Assembly (NCBI GenBank): GCA_021794705.1
Contig: JAJYQH010000067.1
Span: 1-8,714, forward strand
Length of the DNA stretch: 8,714 nt
Origin: Actinomycetes bacterium
Lineage (GTDB): Bacteria > Actinomycetota > Actinomycetes > Propionibacteriales > Propionibacteriaceae
Reading direction: 5' to 3'
The position numbers were made by a program, and so were the translations under genes. Each line of letters begins with the position of its first letter. The stretch's first letter is position 1. Positions 5,995-8,714 of the stretch are shown piece by piece. The notes under the pieces were generated by a model that had not been told where the DNA came from, did no database searches, and saw only the letters and a program-made list of their open reading frames with translations.

Positions 5995-6019
5995 AACCCG
6001 GACGCCCGGCGTCCGGGTT
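5995..6019. terminator. 25-bp palindromic stem-loop upstream of radA
   Basis: AACCCGGACG (5995-6004) is a perfect inverted repeat of CGTCCGGGTT (6010-6019) around the five bases CCCGG. The 10-bp GC-rich stem ends in TT on either strand, with no longer U run. It lies downstream of the glyoxalase-like gene and about 30 bp before the radA -10 box, so it may end the former transcript. It could also be an operator or an extragenic palindrome. Confidence 0.45.
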
Positions 6020-6025
6020 ACGGGG

Positions 6026-6093
6026 TGGGGCGGGCGATCTCGACGATTGTGCGGGCGATTACTGCTGATGTGGCGTCGAGATCGCCCGCCCCA
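6026..6093. repeat. Perfect 20-bp inverted repeat, possible REP-like or MITE-like element
   Basis: The arm at 6026-6045 (TGGGGCGGGCGATCTCGACG) is the exact reverse complement of 6074-6093, around a 28-base loop. The loop holds another copy of GCGGGCGAT (6051-6059), also present inside the left arm at 6030-6038. No target-site duplication or coding sequence is visible. In a non-coding spacer this suggests an extragenic palindromic repeat; a U run that would make it an intrinsic terminator is absent. Confidence 0.75.
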
Positions 6094-6181
6094 GCAGCGA
6101 ACTCCCGCCCCTCAAGGACGTTGGCAGGGTCCGGCGGGCTGAGCGGTCTCCGCGGGGCAGAGGGCCGGGACGATCAGGTCC

Positions 6182-6820
6182 TCAGATGCGGACCTCGCCC
6201 TTGCCCGGGACGGTGAAGGTGACCGCGTCGATGCCGGGCATGCCGTGCGGGGCGGTGAAGACGAACTCGATGCCGTCGAATCGCTCGCCGACCTCCTGGC
6301 CGAGCCACTCCTCGACCCGGGGACGCGAGCCGCTGATCTCGAGCTTCTCGAGCCCGATCTCACCCTGCAGGGCGCTGGGCAGCAGTTCGGGCGCGGACTC
6401 CCACTTGAGGAAGTACGGCAGCTGCGGGTCGGCCATCAGCCCCTTGATGCCGATCTGCTTCCACTCGAGCAGCCGGCCGTCCGGGAAGTGCCGCATGCCG
6501 TCGACGGCGGAACGACCGAGGCGGTCCTCGATCGGCGAGAGGTCGTCGACCCGGACGACCCAGCCCATCCAGCCCCCGCCGAGCTCGCTGCGCGCCCGCA
6601 CCGCCTGGCCATACACCGCCTTCTCCGCGGCCGGGTGGTCGAGCACCTCGACGACCTCGAGGTAGCGGCCCTGGCTCAGCGGCAGGATGTTGTTGCGGGT
6701 TCCGAAGCGGGGGTGGAAACCGCCGTCCTTGAACTTCGCGCCCAACCGCTCTCCGAGTCGTTCAACCTCGGCCTTGAGGCCGTCGGGACCTGCCGCGAAC
6801 ACCAGATGGTCGACATGCAT
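6182..6820 (-). CDS. Glyoxalase-like domain protein (Glyoxalase_3 / VOC superfamily)
   Basis: A 212-residue cytosolic protein of the vicinal-oxygen-chelate fold. It opens with the typical MHVDHLVFA strand, in which His5 is a candidate metal ligand, followed by GGFHPRFGTRNNILPL (about 33-48) and YLEVVEV, with Glu55 a second candidate ligand. These match the glyoxalase-like PF13468 pattern (start strand, GT-N-N, Y-LE). The second half (about 110-212) looks like another beta-alpha-beta module ending in FTVPGKGEVRI. The substrate is unknown and glyoxalase I activity should not be assumed. The start at ATG 6820 keeps the conserved N-terminus; the frame runs open to 6868 in low-complexity sequence. 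AACAAT lies six bases upstream, so the mRNA may be leaderless. The gene is divergent from the TIM-barrel gene. Confidence 0.82.
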   Translation of the reverse strand: MHVDHLVFAAGPDGLKAEVERLGERLGAKFKDGGFHPRFGTRNNILPLSQGRYLEVVEVLDHPAAEKAVYGQAVRARSELGGGWMGWVVRVDDLSPIEDRLGRSAVDGMRHFPDGRLLEWKQIGIKGLMADPQLPYFLKWESAPELLPSALQGEIGLEKLEISGSRPRVEEWLGQEVGERFDGIEFVFTAPHGMPGIDAVTFTVPGKGEVRI

Positions 6821-6826
6821 AGGGAC

Positions 6827-6832
6827 ATTGTT
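6827..6832 (-). promoter_or_regulatory. Candidate -10 box of the glyoxalase-like gene
   Basis: On the minus strand AACAAT (4 of 6 matches to TATAAT) is separated from ATG 6820 by six bases. The spacing matches the other putative leaderless genes in the window, but the hexamer itself is weaker. Confidence 0.35.
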
Positions 6833-6890
6833 GCTTGGCGGCCTCCCGGACGCGAATCGGGCCCCCACCCCTCCGGAGGCCCCCCGGTAC

Positions 6891-6908
6891 TTGTCCTGGG
6901 CGGTACAA
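6891..6908. promoter_or_regulatory. Dyad TTGT-N10-ACAA in a divergent promoter region
   Basis: An 18-bp dyad (TTGT at 6891-6894, ACAA at 6905-6908) sits in the middle of the 127-bp spacer between the glyoxalase-like and TIM-barrel genes. It is upstream of the likely -35 position of each. Half sites of four bases can arise by chance, so this is only a candidate operator. Confidence 0.2.
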
Positions 6909-6935
6909 CAAGCTGCGTCGTTCGCACCGGCCCGT

Positions 6936-6941
6936 TACCGT
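6936..6941 (+). promoter_or_regulatory. -10 box for a leaderless start at 6948
   Basis: The hexamer is T-A-C-C-G-T in GTTACCGTGGGGGTGTGAGC, followed by six bases and then GTG at 6948. It is the same hexamer that precedes the gene at 1996. Confidence 0.5.
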
Positions 6942-6947
6942 GGGGGT

Positions 6948-7820
6948 GTGAGCGAGCCCGAGTATGACGCCCCGCAGGCCGTCGATCCGGCGCCCTGCAA
7001 GGTCCTCCTGTCCACCACCTCCGTCTACCCCGAGCGCACCGGCAGCGGCTTCGAACTGGCCGCAGTACTGGGGTACGACGGTGTGGAACTGATGGTGGGC
7101 ATCGATCCCATCGCCTCCGACATCGACTACATGGTCGACCTGCGCGACTACCACCAGGTGCCGGTGCATGCGGTGCACGCGCCGTGCCTCCTGGTGACCC
7201 AGACCACCTGGGGCAAGGACCCCTGGCAGAAGCTGGAGAAGTCGGCCGAGGCGGCGCACCGGCTGGGCGCCGACGTCGTCGTGGTGCACCCGCCGTTCCG
7301 CTGGCAGCGCGAGTACGCGCGCGGCTTCGTCGAGGGCATCCGGCGCCTGAACGCCGAGACCGGCATCACCTTCGCGGTCGAGAACATGTACCCGTGGCGC
7401 ACCTCGTCGGGACGCGGCGCGTTCCAGGCCTACAGCCCGGCCTGGGACCCCACGACCCTCGACTACGAGCACCTCGTGCTCGACCTGTCGCACGCCTCGA
7501 CCGCGCAGATGCAGGCACTCGACTACGTCGAGGCGTGGGGCGACCGGCTCCGGCACGTGCACCTCACCGACGGCAAGGGCTCGATCAAGGACGAGCACCT
7601 GCTGCCCGGCCAGGGCGACCAGCGGGCCTTCGACCTGCTCCGCCGGCTCGCGGAGCGGCGGTTCAGCGGGCATGTCGTGCTCGAGGTGAACACCCGCGGC
7701 TGTGACAGCCGGGCCCAGCGCGAGGAGGCCCTCGGGCGTTCGCTCGCCGACATGCGGCATCACCTCGGCCAGGCGGCGTCCCACCCGACCCACCGGCACC
7801 ACTCGACACTCGATCGCTGA
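6948..7820 (+). CDS. Sugar phosphate isomerase/epimerase-type TIM barrel (AP endonuclease 2 family)
   Basis: A 290-residue protein of the xylose-isomerase-like TIM barrel superfamily (PF01261). Beta-strand motifs follow in order: VLLSTTSVYP (19-28), GYDGVELMVG with Glu47, VHAVHAPCL with His77, ADVVVVHPPF with His114, ITFAVENMYP with Glu145, LVLDLSHAS with Asp179 and His182, LRHVHLTDGKG with His205, and HVVLEVNTRG with Glu246. The Glu145/Asp179/His205/Glu246 set is what the family uses to bind a divalent metal, so the protein is probably an active metal-dependent isomerase, epimerase or related enzyme. The substrate cannot be told from sequence. The C-terminal 20 residues are His-rich and probably disordered. 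The GTG at 6948 is chosen because a -10 box lies six bases before it. The frame is open further upstream, but that region is the divergent promoter. Confidence 0.88.
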   Translation: MSEPEYDAPQAVDPAPCKVLLSTTSVYPERTGSGFELAAVLGYDGVELMVGIDPIASDIDYMVDLRDYHQVPVHAVHAPCLLVTQTTWGKDPWQKLEKSAEAAHRLGADVVVVHPPFRWQREYARGFVEGIRRLNAETGITFAVENMYPWRTSSGRGAFQAYSPAWDPTTLDYEHLVLDLSHASTAQMQALDYVEAWGDRLRHVHLTDGKGSIKDEHLLPGQGDQRAFDLLRRLAERRFSGHVVLEVNTRGCDSRAQREEALGRSLADMRHHLGQAASHPTHRHHSTLDR

Positions 7821-7858
7821 CCCGCCCGGCGCGACCGGACGCCGCCGGCGTGGCCGAT

Positions 7859-7864
7859 TATCGT
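7859..7864 (+). promoter_or_regulatory. -10 box for a leaderless start at 7871
   Basis: TATCGT is followed by GGGCGC and then ATG at 7871. It lies in the 50-bp gap after the TIM-barrel gene, so the CPBP gene probably has its own promoter. It also argues against the upstream GTG at 7850. Confidence 0.5.
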
Positions 7865-7870
7865 GGGCGC

Positions 7871-8677
7871 ATGTCGAGCACCACACGCCTGCCGAGGAGC
7901 CCGTTCGGCATCACCCCGTCGCCGGTGACCAGGTTGCTCGTGCTCGAGACGGTGCTCGTGCTGGGGGTGAGCCTCGGCCGCTCCGCCTGGTACTCGGTGC
8001 TCGACATCATCGACCTGCTCACCCGCAAGGCTGCCCTGTCGACGCAGACGTCGGTGCTCAACGTCTCGGTGACCCCCGACCGGCCGTGGCTCGACCTGGC
8101 CTACCAGCTGTCGGACATCGTCTTCCCACTCGTCCCCGTCGGTCTCGCGCTCTACCTCCTGGCCACCGTGCGGCCACCGGACGCCGGCGTCGCCCGCACC
8201 CTGGGGGTCAGCCCCCGGCGTCCGGTCTTCGACATCGGCTGGAGCCTGCTGCTGTTCGTCGGCATCGGGGTCCCCGGCCTGGGCCTCTACCTCGGCGCCC
8301 GGGCCATCGGCATCAACACCACGGTCGCGCCCGCCAACCTCGCGGCCAACTGGTGGACGATCCCCGTGCTCGTGCTTTCGGCGGCGATGAACGGCCTGCT
8401 CGAGGAGACGGTCATGCTCGGCTACCTGTTCGCCCGATGGCGCCAGGCGGGCTGGACCCCTGCGCTCGCCCTGGTGGTCAGCGCCCTCATCCGCGGCTCC
8501 TACCACCTGTACCAGGGCTTCGGCGGCTTCATCGGCAACTTCATCATGGGCCTGATCTTCGGCACCTTCTACCTGCGCACCCGCCGCCTGTGGCCGCTCA
8601 TCGGCGCCCACCTGCTGCTCGACGTCACCAGCTTCGTCGGCTACTCCCTGCTGCACGGCCACGTGTCCTGGCTGTGA
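7871..8677 (+). CDS. CPBP-family (Abi/CAAX-protease-like) intramembrane protein
   Basis: A 268-residue polytopic membrane protein with a short polar N-terminus (about 1-18) and some six to eight hydrophobic segments. The C-terminal CPBP core has its three motifs: NGLLEETVMLGYL with Glu178-Glu179, IRGSYHLYQGFGG with His212, and GAHLLLD with His247 and Asp251. These residues line the metal site in Rce1-like glutamic intramembrane proteases. The usual Arg of EExxxR is missing: position 183 is Leu. The EE-then-GYL form with RGSYHLYQG is, as I recall, a recognised actinobacterial variant. Roles in this family range from CAAX-like processing to bacteriocin immunity; nothing nearby indicates which. 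I prefer ATG 7871, with its -10 box, over GTG 7850. The 37 bases after the stop to the window end hold nothing I can assign. Confidence 0.88.
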   Translation: MSSTTRLPRSPFGITPSPVTRLLVLETVLVLGVSLGRSAWYSVLDIIDLLTRKAALSTQTSVLNVSVTPDRPWLDLAYQLSDIVFPLVPVGLALYLLATVRPPDAGVARTLGVSPRRPVFDIGWSLLLFVGIGVPGLGLYLGARAIGINTTVAPANLAANWWTIPVLVLSAAMNGLLEETVMLGYLFARWRQAGWTPALALVVSALIRGSYHLYQGFGGFIGNFIMGLIFGTFYLRTRRLWPLIGAHLLLDVTSFVGYSLLHGHVSWL

Positions 8678-8714
8678 CCTCCGCCCGCCCGGCCTGCCCA
8701 GGGACGCGGGCTCC

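Noticed and set aside
6094..6181. Frameshifted C-terminal tail of the glyoxalase-like protein in another minus-strand frame.
   Set aside because: The protein ends in a complete strand (TFTVPGKGEVRI), the expected family terminus. The other frame shows only low-complexity residues.

Overview
The window is GC-rich throughout, with codon third positions dominated by G and C. Its genes and signals are typical of Actinomycetota: short leaders, a TPP riboswitch ahead of a YkoE-type transporter, a radA-disA pair near mutY, and an actinobacterial-style CPBP membrane protein. A member of or near the Propionibacteriales is possible, but no 16S or other lineage marker is present. No phage, transposase, CRISPR, tRNA or rRNA signal is visible.

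Layout. (1) 1-942, minus strand: a thiamin-regulated ECF transporter operon. It reads as TPP riboswitch, two leader hairpins, YkoE-like S component, then the start of an ATP-binding protein cut by the window edge. (2) 1008-1880, minus: mutY, an adenine glycosylase. (3) 1996-3171, plus: a one-pass membrane protein with a long Pro/Ser/Ala linker and a small Cys-containing beta domain, then a tautomerase-fold protein. (4) 3191-5956, minus: disA and radA, converging on the plus-strand pair through a hairpin that fills the 19-bp gap. radA lies upstream of disA; the 288 bp between them carry six exact-length 21-bp tandem repeats. (5) 5957-6181: a 25-bp palindrome and a perfect 20-bp inverted repeat. 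(6) 6182-6820, minus: a glyoxalase-like protein. It is divergent from (7) 6948-7820, plus: a sugar phosphate isomerase/epimerase-type TIM barrel, followed by (8) 7871-8677, plus: a CPBP-family membrane protein.

How the genes relate. mutY, radA and disA form a genome-maintenance neighbourhood. MutY removes A opposite 8-oxoG, RadA remodels recombination intermediates, and DisA makes c-di-AMP and senses branched DNA. In other bacteria RadA binds DisA and restrains it. The riboswitch operon is a separate vitamin-uptake unit. The remaining genes look like single housekeeping or poorly characterised transcription units.

The window is mostly conventional. The parts that ordinary annotation would miss are the 21-bp repeat array in the radA-disA spacer (which leaves RadA and DisA in one reading frame separated by a single TGA), the likely translational switch of the TPP leader, the 20-bp inverted repeat with a third internal copy of its core, and a recurring -10 box six or seven bases before the start codon that implies leaderless mRNAs for six of the nine genes.
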